Translations under genes and position numbers: made by a program
Shown here: in pieces, positions 1 to 8,388 of the stretch
How positions within the stretch are numbered: position 1 is the stretch's first letter
Layout of the letters: each line of letters starts with the position of its first letter
Origin: a candidate division WWE3 bacterium
GTDB lineage: Bacteria; Patescibacteriota; WWE3; UBA101185; UBA10185
Direction: 5' to 3'
DNA length: 36,326 nucleotides
Assembly (NCBI GenBank): GCA_012798315.1
Contig: JAAZNL010000032.1
Coordinates: forward strand, 1-36,326
Notes under the pieces: generated by a model
What the model was told of the DNA's origin: nothing
Databases searched by the model: none
What the model saw: the letters and a program-made list of their open reading frames with translations, nothing else

Positions 1-65
1 AGATTTACTAGACGAAGAAAACCTTGAATAATCCTTAGAAGCATTGTATTTTGATCTAGTTCTAC

Positions 66-141
66 GGGCGATTAGCTCAATTGGCAGAGCAAGCGTCTTA
101 TACACGCTAGGTTCCTGGTTCGATCCCAGGATCGCCCACCA
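66..141 (+). tRNA. tRNA-Ile (anticodon TAT), CCA encoded
   Basis: Cloverleaf by eye: acceptor GGGCGAT/ATCGCCC, D-arm GCTC/GAGC, anticodon stem AGCGT/ACGCT with loop CTTATAC, T-arm CCTGG-TTCGATC-CCAGG, then ACCA. Confidence 0.9.
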
Positions 142-154
142 GAACACTACTGTT

Positions 155-1030
155 TTACAAAACACCCAATTCTGTCTTTTCTTCGGTTGTAACCTTTTCG
201 ATATATTCCAAATATCTTTCGGTTGTGGATATTCTTTTATGTCCGGCAATTTTAGAAATGTGAATAATACTTACGCCCGCGGCTAAGTGATGCGCGACAA
301 ATGTGTGTCTTAGGTCATTTACTTTGGCGTTTTCTACACCCGCAAGTTTGAAATATCTATTCACGGTAGATCTGATATTTCTAACTAATAAAGGTTTTCC
401 GGTTTTAGTAATAAACAAATGTTTAGCATTGTCCAATTTTGGTCTGTCTGTTTCCATATACTTGTTAACAGCTTCAACAACAGCCTTATTTAGAGGAATA
501 TTTCTGGAATCCCTGTTGTTTTTCTTAGGAATAAACAAATTTCCTGTTTCGCCCTCAATTTTAAGATCTTCTGTCTTCAAATCGGCTAATTCCGAAATGG
601 TAATTCCGGTTTGGAGCAACACTTCTACCATGGCATAGCTTCTTGCGTCGTCGCGTGTAGCATCTCTTAAGGCTCGGTATTCTAATCTGGATAGAATTCT
701 GGGAGCTTTTAGATCTACTTTCGGGTGTTTTAAGTAATCAGCAATGTTTTCTTTAATATGTCCAAGACTGTGTAAATACTTAAAAAACGTTTTTGTAGCG
801 TTAGTTTTTCTTGATACGGATTTGGGGGTATAGTTTTCTTTGGTTAGCTTTTGCATAAATTCTTCTAAATGATGCAATTCGACCTGTGAAACCAAATCTA
901 TACCTTCCTTTGCCAGGTGGTCCATTAACTGCTCAATATCCTTGCTGTAGGCAATAAGCGTTGCGCTTGATTTACCCTGACTTCCAAGGTGCTCTATAAA
1001 GTCTTCATGTGCCTGTTGTATTTTTATCAT
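155..1030 (-). CDS. Tyrosine recombinase/integrase, XerC/XerD-like, with altered catalytic motifs
   Basis: SAM-like N-terminal domain; C-terminal LRHTFVAHHL...AGHKRISTTERYLEY motif. Confidence 0.85.
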   Translation of the reverse strand: MIKIQQAHEDFIEHLGSQGKSSATLIAYSKDIEQLMDHLAKEGIDLVSQVELHHLEEFMQKLTKENYTPKSVSRKTNATKTFFKYLHSLGHIKENIADYLKHPKVDLKAPRILSRLEYRALRDATRDDARSYAMVEVLLQTGITISELADLKTEDLKIEGETGNLFIPKKNNRDSRNIPLNKAVVEAVNKYMETDRPKLDNAKHLFITKTGKPLLVRNIRSTVNRYFKLAGVENAKVNDLRHTFVAHHLAAGVSIIHISKIAGHKRISTTERYLEYIEKVTTEEKTELGVL

Positions 1031-1111
1031 ATTTAGTTGATTTGACGCGAAAATACTGTAAAAAGATGCCGCGCTAATTTCTATAGGCTAGTTTACCACT
1101 CGGGTTGAAAG

Positions 1112-1543
1112 GTGTCAATAATTCAAATACAATCAATACAAATGGCATTCTCTGTCCGTGGAAAATACATACTACTGTCAATTTTACTAATTCTAGCCTC
1201 AATAAACTTTACAAGGACTGCGTACGATATCCTGAAAAGCAGTAAAAGGCTTGATGACCTTGAGGAAGAGGTGTCCGGTTTGGATTCCAGAAAACAGCGT
1301 TTACAACAGGAAATTGAACGGAAGAAAACTCCGGAATATGTTGAAGAAAAGGCTAGAAACGAGCTAAATATGATAAAACCGGGTGAAAAAATAGTCGTTT
1401 TCGTAAATGATGCTTTGGGAAAAACCAGCAGTGCCCCTTCGTATGAAACCGCTAGTAGTAACGTTCTTTCGGCAACGGATACCGTAGCGACAAAGAAATC
1501 CCCGAATTTGCTGCAGTGGTATAGACTGTTTTTTGACAAATGA
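1112..1543 (+). CDS. Septum formation initiator family protein (FtsB/DivIC-like)
   Basis: Short protein with N-terminal TM, then coiled coil and 'YVEEKARNELNMIKPGEKIVVF', typical of FtsB/DivIC. GTG start at 1112 or ATG at 1142. Confidence 0.75.
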   Translation: MSIIQIQSIQMAFSVRGKYILLSILLILASINFTRTAYDILKSSKRLDDLEEEVSGLDSRKQRLQQEIERKKTPEYVEEKARNELNMIKPGEKIVVFVNDALGKTSSAPSYETASSNVLSATDTVATKKSPNLLQWYRLFFDK

Positions 1544-1587
1544 TAACCACTCTGTTAGATTTTGTTAGCTAGAAACCGCGCAATTGA

Positions 1588-1661
1588 CGCGGGGTGGAGG
1601 AATGGCACCTCGTCAGGCTCATAATCTGAAGGTCCCGGTTCGAATCCGGGCCCCGCAACCA
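1588..1661 (+). tRNA. Initiator tRNA-fMet (anticodon CAT), CCA encoded
   Basis: Acceptor CGCGGGG/CCCCGCA with C1.A72 mismatch, A11-U24 pair, loop CTCATAA, T-arm CCCGG-TTCGAAT-CCGGG, ACCA. Confidence 0.92.
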
Positions 1662-1732
1662 AAAAGCAGTATCTAGTTCTTGATAAATCTTGCTTTTGTT
1701 ATAATATTTTCCAGTCAGTAAACGATATAGAA

Positions 1733-1847
1733 GCCAATGAGGCGTTACACGCCCATTGTCACTCACTTCGTTCGTGCCAATGTGTTGCTTTTGCAACCAT
1801 TGGCCTTCGTAGCACTCAGGCCAATGTACCGCTTCGCGGTCATAGGC
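1733..1847 (+). repeat. Three tandem hairpin modules, each bounded by GCCAATG ... CATTGGC-like arms identical or near-identical to the acceptor stem of the following tRNA
   Basis: Module A 1733-1760: GCCAATG-A-GGCG-TTACA-CGCC-CATTGTC. Module B 1776-1804: GCCAATG-T-GTTGC-TTTT-GCAAC-CATTGGC. Module C 1820-1847: GCCAATG-T-ACCGC-TTC-GCGGT-CATAGGC. 15-nt spacers between A/B and B/C. Confidence 0.85.
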
Positions 1848-1853
1848 TAGTAA

Positions 1854-1928
1854 GCCAATGTAGCTCAATGGTAGAGCGGGCGTTTCATAAGCGCTAGGTC
1901 GGTGGTCCGATTCCACCCATTGGCACCA
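1854..1928 (+). tRNA. tRNA with CAT anticodon (elongator Met, or Ile2), CCA encoded
   Basis: Acceptor GCCAATG/CATTGGC, D-arm GCTC/GAGC, anticodon loop TTCATAA, T-arm GGTGG-TCCGATT-CCACC, ACCA. Confidence 0.88.
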
Positions 1929-1972
1929 GAAACTACCTTATTTTCCCTTTTCTAGTACAATTAACTTGATTT

Positions 1973-2998
1973 ATGAATACACATACAGGTAACAAAAAAA
2001 GAATACTAACCGGCGATAACGCCACAGGACGCCTTCATATAGGTCATTATGTCGGTTCCTTAGAAAACAGAGTGAAACTTCAGGAGGAATACGACACATT
2101 TATAATAATTGCTGATATGCACGCTTTTGCCTATCCCAAATACGTAGGTAATCCGGAAGCAATTGCGGATGCAGTATTACAGGTGGCTATAGACAATTTA
2201 GCCGTAGGACTAGATCCCAATAAATCAGTCATTTTTGCGGAATCAGCTGTGCCGGAAATATACGAGCTATCGACAATATTTAGTATGCTTGTCTCTCATA
2301 ACAGAGCTTTAAGAAACCCAACTTTAAAAGAAGAAATAAAAGTTAAAGAAATGGGAGATAATTATTCTCTTGGTTTTATAAACTTTCCGATTTTACAAGT
2401 GGCTGACATTTTAAGCGTTCGTGCCGACTTAGTACCAGTTGGTGAGGACCAGTTGCCTCATGTAGAGCTTACTGCAGAGATAGCAAAACGTTTTAACAGT
2501 ATTTATGGTGAATTTTTTACGGAACCCAAACCTTTAGTCGGTAGAGTTAAAAGGTTAGTTGGTTTAGATGGTGCGGCAAAAATGACCAAGACATTAGGCA
2601 ATACTATTTATTTGGGAGAAGATGAAAAATCGTTGAAACAAAAAATTATGAGTATGTATACAGATCCAACGCGTATTCATCCTACTGATCCGGGTAATGT
2701 TGAAGGAAATCCTGTGTTTATTTACCACGACGCGTTTAACCCGGATAAAGAAGAAGTTGCCGAGTTAAAAGACAGGTATAAAAAGGGCGCTGTGGGTGAC
2801 GTAGAAGTTAAAGAAAAACTGTTTATTGTATTAAAAGATATTCTAATGCCTATTAGGGAGAAACGCGCGTATTATGAAACTCATATTGACGAAGTGAAAG
2901 ATATTTTAAATAGAGGAGTAATTACTACACGGGACGAGGCTTCTGAAACCCTCGACAAAGTTAAGTCGTTAATGAAGCTAGATAAGTTTAGGATATAA
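1973..2998 (+). CDS. trpS: Tryptophan-tRNA ligase
   Basis: GDNATGRLHIGHYVGSL, PVGEDQLPHVELT, KMTKT motif in place of KMSKS. Confidence 0.96.
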   Translation: MNTHTGNKKRILTGDNATGRLHIGHYVGSLENRVKLQEEYDTFIIIADMHAFAYPKYVGNPEAIADAVLQVAIDNLAVGLDPNKSVIFAESAVPEIYELSTIFSMLVSHNRALRNPTLKEEIKVKEMGDNYSLGFINFPILQVADILSVRADLVPVGEDQLPHVELTAEIAKRFNSIYGEFFTEPKPLVGRVKRLVGLDGAAKMTKTLGNTIYLGEDEKSLKQKIMSMYTDPTRIHPTDPGNVEGNPVFIYHDAFNPDKEEVAELKDRYKKGAVGDVEVKEKLFIVLKDILMPIREKRAYYETHIDEVKDILNRGVITTRDEASETLDKVKSLMKLDKFRI

Positions 2999-3014
2999 TT
3001 GTTGAACAAAAAAT

Positions 3015-4859
3015 ATGACACCAACTACTAATAATAAAGATAAAAAAAGAAAAATGATTCCTATAGCTACCAAGCCAAAAAACGTATTTAGCAATATCTT
3101 CTTTTATATTTTTCTGCTTTTTGGTTTGATGATGATTGTTAATTTCTTCAGTTCCGGTGTTGACGGAGAAGAAGTTCCGATTAACAAGGTCTTAAGTTAT
3201 ATTAATGATGAAAAAGTTCAAAACATTGTTGTTGCCGGAGATACAATAGAGGTTTTATTAAAAGATGGTACAAAACTAGTTTCCCAAAAAGAATCAGGTG
3301 TTTCTTTTGACGAAATGTTGTCCAACGGCAATGTTGATATATCCAAAGTTGCAGGTGAAGTTAAAGTTGAACATCGTATTACGGTCGATCAAATATTAAC
3401 TCCAATCCTAATGTTCGGTTTTCCCCTTTTTATTTTGTTTATGATTTTTAGACAAATGAAGGGCGCAAACGGAGATATTCTTTCGTTTGGAAGATCCCGA
3501 GCTAAGGTTTTTGATAAAGGAAAAGCTAAAGTGACGTTTAATGATGTAGCCGGCAATGATGAAGCCAAAAGAGAAATGATGGAGATCGTAGATTTTCTTA
3601 AGAATCCTCAGAAATATAGAAAATTAGGCGCGCGAATTCCGAAGGGTGTTTTATTAGTCGGCCCTTCAGGTGTCGGCAAAACCTTATTGGCCAGAGCAAT
3701 TGCGGGTGAGGCAAACGTTCCGTTTTATAGCGCAGCAGGAAGTGAGTTTATGGAAATGCTCGTTGGTGTAGGCTCCTCAAGAGTTCGCGATTTATTTAGG
3801 ATGGCACGAGAGAGTCAGCCCAGTTTAATTTTTGTTGATGAAATAGATGCCATCGGAAGACAAAGAGGTATGGGTATTGGCGGAGGGCATGACGAACGGG
3901 AACAGACGTTAAATCAAATATTAATTGAAATGGACGGATTCGATACCAGAACGGATGTTATTGTTTTGGCCGCAACTAATAGGCCTGACATGCTGGATCC
4001 TGCTTTAATTCGTCCGGGCAGGTTTGATAGAAGAATTTCTATCCCATTGCCCGATTTAAGAGACCGCGCGGAAATCATTAAAATACATATGCGCGGCAAG
4101 CCAATAGCAGAAGATGTCGTGGTTGAGAAAATAGCTAAAAAAACCGTAGGGTTTAGCGGAGCTGATATTGAAAACATGCTCAACGAGGCCGCAATTTTAG
4201 CAGCAAGGTCCAACAAAGATAAAATATCCTCAACAGATATTGATGAAGCTGCGCTAAAAGTTACTCTTGGGTCGGAAAGAAAAACCTTACAAACAGATGA
4301 GGAAAAGAAGCTGGTAGCTTATCACGAAGGCGGTCACGCTTTAGTTTCCGCGTTCGTTCCTGATATGGACCCTGTGTCTCGCGTATCTATAACATCAAGA
4401 GGGGGTTCTTTAGGGCATACAAGTTTTCCGCCCGAAAGGGATAGATATAACGAAACCAAGACCAGACTTCTGTCGTTAATTTCAACTATGTTGGGCGGGC
4501 GCGCCGCAGAGGAAGTTGTTTTTAACGAACTTACTATCGGTGCGTCTGACGATATTGATAAGGCATCTAAAGTTGCAAGAAGGATGGTTATGGAGTTTGG
4601 TATGAGCAGCCTTGGACCGATAGCTTACGAAGGTAAAGAAAACGCGATGTGGCTCGCCAGGGAAATGGGAGAAGGCGCCGGTTACAGTCAGGAAGTTGCG
4701 GCAAAGATAGACACCGAGGTAAAGAAAATTATTGACGAATGTTACGCAAAATCCAAAGAAATTTTGGCAGAACATAGAAGCAAACTTGATACACTCGCCC
4801 AACTCTTATTAGAAAAAGAAACTATCTACGAGGATGAGTTCAAAAAAATATTGGGATAG
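3015..4859 (+). CDS. ftsH: ATP-dependent zinc metalloprotease FtsH
   Basis: Two TM helices, Walker A GPSGVGKT, Walker [15 protein letters not shown], zinc motif HEGGH. Confidence 0.98.
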   Translation: MTPTTNNKDKKRKMIPIATKPKNVFSNIFFYIFLLFGLMMIVNFFSSGVDGEEVPINKVLSYINDEKVQNIVVAGDTIEVLLKDGTKLVSQKESGVSFDEMLSNGNVDISKVAGEVKVEHRITVDQILTPILMFGFPLFILFMIFRQMKGANGDILSFGRSRAKVFDKGKAKVTFNDVAGNDEAKREMMEIVDFLKNPQKYRKLGARIPKGVLLVGPSGVGKTLLARAIAGEANVPFYSAAGSEFMEMLVGVGSSRVRDLFRMARESQPSLIFVDEIDAIGRQRGMGIGGGHDEREQTLNQILIEMDGFDTRTDVIVLAATNRPDMLDPALIRPGRFDRRISIPLPDLRDRAEIIKIHMRGKPIAEDVVVEKIAKKTVGFSGADIENMLNEAAILAARSNKDKISSTDIDEAALKVTLGSERKTLQTDEEKKLVAYHEGGHALVSAFVPDMDPVSRVSITSRGGSLGHTSFPPERDRYNETKTRLLSLISTMLGGRAAEEVVFNELTIGASDDIDKASKVARRMVMEFGMSSLGPIAYEGKENAMWLAREMGEGAGYSQEVAAKIDTEVKKIIDECYAKSKEILAEHRSKLDTLAQLLLEKETIYEDEFKKILG

Positions 4860-4878
4860 TAATATTTAGGAAAAACCT

Positions 4879-5676
4879 GTGGTTCAAAGTTTACTTCAAA
4901 ATAACCCTAAGTCGAAGGTTTTAAAACCGGGATATATTAATACCTACTCCGAGCTTAACACAAAGGAGCAACGTCAATTAGAATATAAAATCCGTTACAA
5001 AAGTGAAGTACCCTCCTGGGATGAAACCATGGTTTATTTATCTAACTATTTTAGAGAATATGCTGTAGACAATTGTGTAGTTTTAGATGCTGGCTGCGGA
5101 AACGGAAATTACGTTATTGATGAAAACAGAAAAAAAATTTCGTGGGCCGTAGGAATAGATGCCGCTGAAGAACATATTTCTAAGAATATTTGTTTGGACG
5201 AAAAACATATAGGTGATTTGACCTCCTTGCCTTTTGAAAATGAAAGTTTTGATGTAGTGATTAGTCTTTGGGTGTTGGAGCATCTTGCGTTTCCTTCCAA
5301 GGTTTTTGGTGAAATTCACAGGGTATTAAAACACGGCGGTTTGTTTATGTTTGCTACGCCGAATAAAAACTATTTGCCTTTAGTTATTACAAAAATGCTT
5401 GGAAATTCGGGATTAAATAATTTTGTAAACCAAAGACTTTACGGGAGAAAAGAAGAAGACATTTTTAAAACACTTTATTTGGCTAATACTAAAAAATCGA
5501 TTTGGGCGTTAAGCGACTCCTTTTATATAAAAGAGTTGCGTTACAATTTCGACCCTTCATATACTTCATTTAATAATATAACATATGCCACAACAAAAAT
5601 ATTGGCGGATGTTACCCATTCTCTAGGTTTAACTTTTTGGGATGCGCATATAGTTGGAGTTTTAGAAAAAAGATAA
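4879..5676 (+). CDS. Class I SAM-dependent methyltransferase (Methyltransf_11-like)
   Basis: VLDAGCGNGNYV motif I, 'FDVVISLWVLEHL', 'VLKHGGLFMFATPN'. GTG start. Confidence 0.88.
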   Translation: MVQSLLQNNPKSKVLKPGYINTYSELNTKEQRQLEYKIRYKSEVPSWDETMVYLSNYFREYAVDNCVVLDAGCGNGNYVIDENRKKISWAVGIDAAEEHISKNICLDEKHIGDLTSLPFENESFDVVISLWVLEHLAFPSKVFGEIHRVLKHGGLFMFATPNKNYLPLVITKMLGNSGLNNFVNQRLYGRKEEDIFKTLYLANTKKSIWALSDSFYIKELRYNFDPSYTSFNNITYATTKILADVTHSLGLTFWDAHIVGVLEKR

Positions 5677-5681
5677 AAAAT

Positions 5682-6608
5682 ATGGAAAAAATAATTTTAA
5701 TTGACACGTTTAACTTTTTACATAGAGCCTACCACGCCCTTCCGAATACTTTTAGGAGCCCTGATGGGGAACCTACAAACGCTGTGTATGGCGTCACATC
5801 TATGCTGATTAATCTTTTTTCTGAGGTAAAACCAAATTATGTAGTTGCAGCATTAGACATGCAGGAAGCCACTTTTAGAATTGAAGATTTCACGGGGTAT
5901 AAGGCACAAAGAAAACCCATGGAAGAAGACTTATCTTCGCAAATACCAAAGGTTATAGAGATAATGGAAGCTTTCGGTATTAAAATTGTGGGGGTTAACG
6001 GCTACGAAGCCGACGATGTAATTGCAACCGTAGCAAAAACTTATGAACACAATTACGAGATTGTTATTGTGTCCAATGACCGTGATCTGTGGCAATTGGC
6101 ATCGGATACGGTAAGTATTATGCTCCCAAATACAAAAGGTGCTGTTGAATGGCTTGGGCCCAAAGAAGTATTGGCCCGTTTCGGGTTTCCCCCAAGTAAA
6201 ATTGCTGACTATAAAGGTCTTCGCGGTGACCCCAGCGACAATATTCCCGGCGTGTATGGCATTGGTGAAAAAACAGCCACTGATTTAATAAAAAAATACG
6301 GTAGTTTAGAAGAAATATACAAAAATGTAGAAAAAATTGAACAACATTCTCTTAAAGAGAAATTAATTAATAGTTACGAACAGGCAGTAATGAGCAAAAA
6401 GCTCGCATGTTTAATAATGGATGTACCTTTTCAGCTGGATATTAAGGACGCCAGATATAAAACCCTTAATAAATTACAAGTTAAAGAAGTTTTAGAAAAA
6501 TACAATTTTAAATCATTAATCCGAAGGTTAGGCTTTGATGATGATTCTTCTTTGAAGAGAAACGCAAAAACAAATGAAGTAAATAAGGACCAACTGGCTC
6601 TTTTTTAA
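5682..6608 (+). CDS. 5'-3' exonuclease (PolA N-terminal-type, stand-alone)
   Basis: DTFNFLHRAYHALP, GYEADDVIATVA, SNDRDLWQL, GLRGDPSDNIPGVYGIGEKTA. ATG at 5682 preferred to the ORF-track start 5637. Confidence 0.93.
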   Translation: MEKIILIDTFNFLHRAYHALPNTFRSPDGEPTNAVYGVTSMLINLFSEVKPNYVVAALDMQEATFRIEDFTGYKAQRKPMEEDLSSQIPKVIEIMEAFGIKIVGVNGYEADDVIATVAKTYEHNYEIVIVSNDRDLWQLASDTVSIMLPNTKGAVEWLGPKEVLARFGFPPSKIADYKGLRGDPSDNIPGVYGIGEKTATDLIKKYGSLEEIYKNVEKIEQHSLKEKLINSYEQAVMSKKLACLIMDVPFQLDIKDARYKTLNKLQVKEVLEKYNFKSLIRRLGFDDDSSLKRNAKTNEVNKDQLALF

Positions 6609-6626
6609 ATCAAGTATAATAACGTT

Positions 6627-7262
6627 ATGGTCGATTCAAGGATTTTACAAATAGCCGAGTTACTAAAGAAGGAATATCCAAATCCAAAAACAGAATTAAT
6701 TCACAAGAACGAATACCAGCTTGCTGTTGCCGTAATGCTGTCCGCTCAAACTACTGACAAAAAAGTCAACCAGATTACTCCGGCGTTTTTTTCAAAATAC
6801 CCAAATTGGGAGTCGTTGGCTAATGCAAATCTTACAGAAGTTCAAAATGCGATCCACGGCGTAAATTTTCACCTTGGCAAAGCCGATAGATTAATTAAAG
6901 CCGGGAAAGTTGTAGAAGCTCTGTATGGTGGCGAGCTGCCAAAACACTTTGAAGATTTAATAAAAATACCCGGAATTGCCCGCAAAAGCTGTAACGTAAT
7001 TATGCAGGAACTTTGGGGCATTGCCGAAGGTATTGTAGTTGATACACATGTTACGCGTGTTTCTCAAAGATTAGGCTTAACTACAAATACCGATCCAGTA
7101 AAGATCGAGAGGGATCTAATGTCATTGTTGCCAAAAGAATACTGGCGTAATTTTTCGGGAGCTGTGGTTCTTCACGGCCGCTATATTTGTACCGCACGCA
7201 AGCCCAAATGCGAAAAATGTGTACTAAATAAAATATGCCCCTCTGCTTTTAAGTGTGACTAG
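6627..7262 (+). CDS. nth: Endonuclease III
   Basis: HhH motif LIKIPGIARKSCNVI, VDTHVTRVSQRLGL, 4Fe-4S C-x6-C-x2-C-x5-C-like tail. Confidence 0.95.
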   Translation: MVDSRILQIAELLKKEYPNPKTELIHKNEYQLAVAVMLSAQTTDKKVNQITPAFFSKYPNWESLANANLTEVQNAIHGVNFHLGKADRLIKAGKVVEALYGGELPKHFEDLIKIPGIARKSCNVIMQELWGIAEGIVVDTHVTRVSQRLGLTTNTDPVKIERDLMSLLPKEYWRNFSGAVVLHGRYICTARKPKCEKCVLNKICPSAFKCD

Positions 7263-8269
7263 TTTTCTTTGGATACAAAAATACTTCCGTAGTGGCGTAC
7301 ACTTGCCTCTTTAAACGTCCATAAATCCGGTTCAGTCAGAGTAAATTCAAATTCTTCTTTACTGCCTAGTACTTTTGGCGAATAAAAGAAATCGTACTTT
7401 TTAATTAATTGCTGAATACTTATTTCTTTGTCGGTATTATTTATGAACTTCACGCGCTGACCCAAAGTCAACTTCAGATTGTTCGGAACGAACCCATCTT
7501 TTGTGTATTCTATGGTAACAACATCCGCGGAAGGAACTATACCTTTAACGTCCTGCTTAAACGAGGAAGTTGTTTGTTTCTCGCTGTCCGTAGTTTCGTT
7601 GCCGGAATCCTGGTTAATATTTCCGCCGGCGTTTTTAATTGCCTCAATTACTTGTGTTTCAAACTCGTCAACGTTCCCAAATTCCATTACAATGTTGTTT
7701 AAAATTAGCGTAGGAGTCGAATTTACGCCTATTTGGTTTCCCAGACGCATGTCATCTTCCACCTGGGCCGCGAAAGTGTTGTCTTCTATATCTTTTTTGA
7801 ACTGTTCCACATTCATCCCGGCAGTTTCCGCGTATTTAATCAAGTCATCTTTTTTAAGGCTGTCTTGATTGTTATATAAAAGGTCGGCATATTCCCAAAA
7901 CTTACCCTGACTGCCTGCGGCTTGCGCGGCAATGGCAGCCAGCTTGGCATTTTCGTGTTGTGGCAATGGAAAATTCCTATATGCCAACTGTAAATCCTTT
8001 TTATATTTATCCGAGATCTGCACTAAAACCGGATGAAACGATCTGCACGCAGGACACTGAAAATCCGAAAATTCCACTAAAGTTACCTTTGGATTAATAG
8101 GGCCTTTTTTATAAGTATGTGAAGAAATCAAGTCCACGTTTTCTATTTTCCTCAGATTGGGCTTAATAGTGGTTGTATTTTGTGCCAGTATTATTATGGA
8201 TACAAATATAACTATAGTTATTACAGCAATAACAAATACAGGTTTATTTCTGATAATAAATTCTTTCAT
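7259..8269 (-). CDS. DsbA-family thioredoxin-fold protein with C-terminal cupredoxin-like domain
   Basis: N-terminal TM; EFSDFQCPACRSFHP (CPAC); 'GVNSTPTLILNN' cis-Pro; C-terminal beta domain 'TKDGFVPNNLKLTLGQRVKFINNTDKEIS'. Confidence 0.85.
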   Translation of the reverse strand: MKEFIIRNKPVFVIAVITIVIFVSIIILAQNTTTIKPNLRKIENVDLISSHTYKKGPINPKVTLVEFSDFQCPACRSFHPVLVQISDKYKKDLQLAYRNFPLPQHENAKLAAIAAQAAGSQGKFWEYADLLYNNQDSLKKDDLIKYAETAGMNVEQFKKDIEDNTFAAQVEDDMRLGNQIGVNSTPTLILNNIVMEFGNVDEFETQVIEAIKNAGGNINQDSGNETTDSEKQTTSSFKQDVKGIVPSADVVTIEYTKDGFVPNNLKLTLGQRVKFINNTDKEISIQQLIKKYDFFYSPKVLGSKEEFEFTLTEPDLWTFKEASVRHYGSIFVSKEN

Positions 8270-8388
8270 AACTTTGAATTGTACCTTAAGACAGCTAAGA
8301 TATCGAATTTTCTGCTAGTTCCTCTGTGTATTTTAGTCTATATAAGCCGTTTTTCCAATGAATTTAAACATTATGCTAAACTATCCTT

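Noticed and set aside
155-1030. Integrase plus tRNA as evidence of an integrated mobile element
   Set aside because: No attachment-site duplication of the tRNA 3' end seen in the window and surrounding genes are housekeeping; more like a chromosomal Xer-type gene.
1733-1860. CRISPR array interpretation of the GCCAATG repeats
   Set aside because: Repeats are only 7 nt, act as arms of palindromes, the number is small, and no cas genes are present.
1569-1916. Minus-strand ORF of 115 aa (RGPDSNRDLQIMSLTRCHSSTPRQ)
   Set aside because: Antisense translation of two tRNA genes and the hairpin array; a well-known type of spurious ORF.
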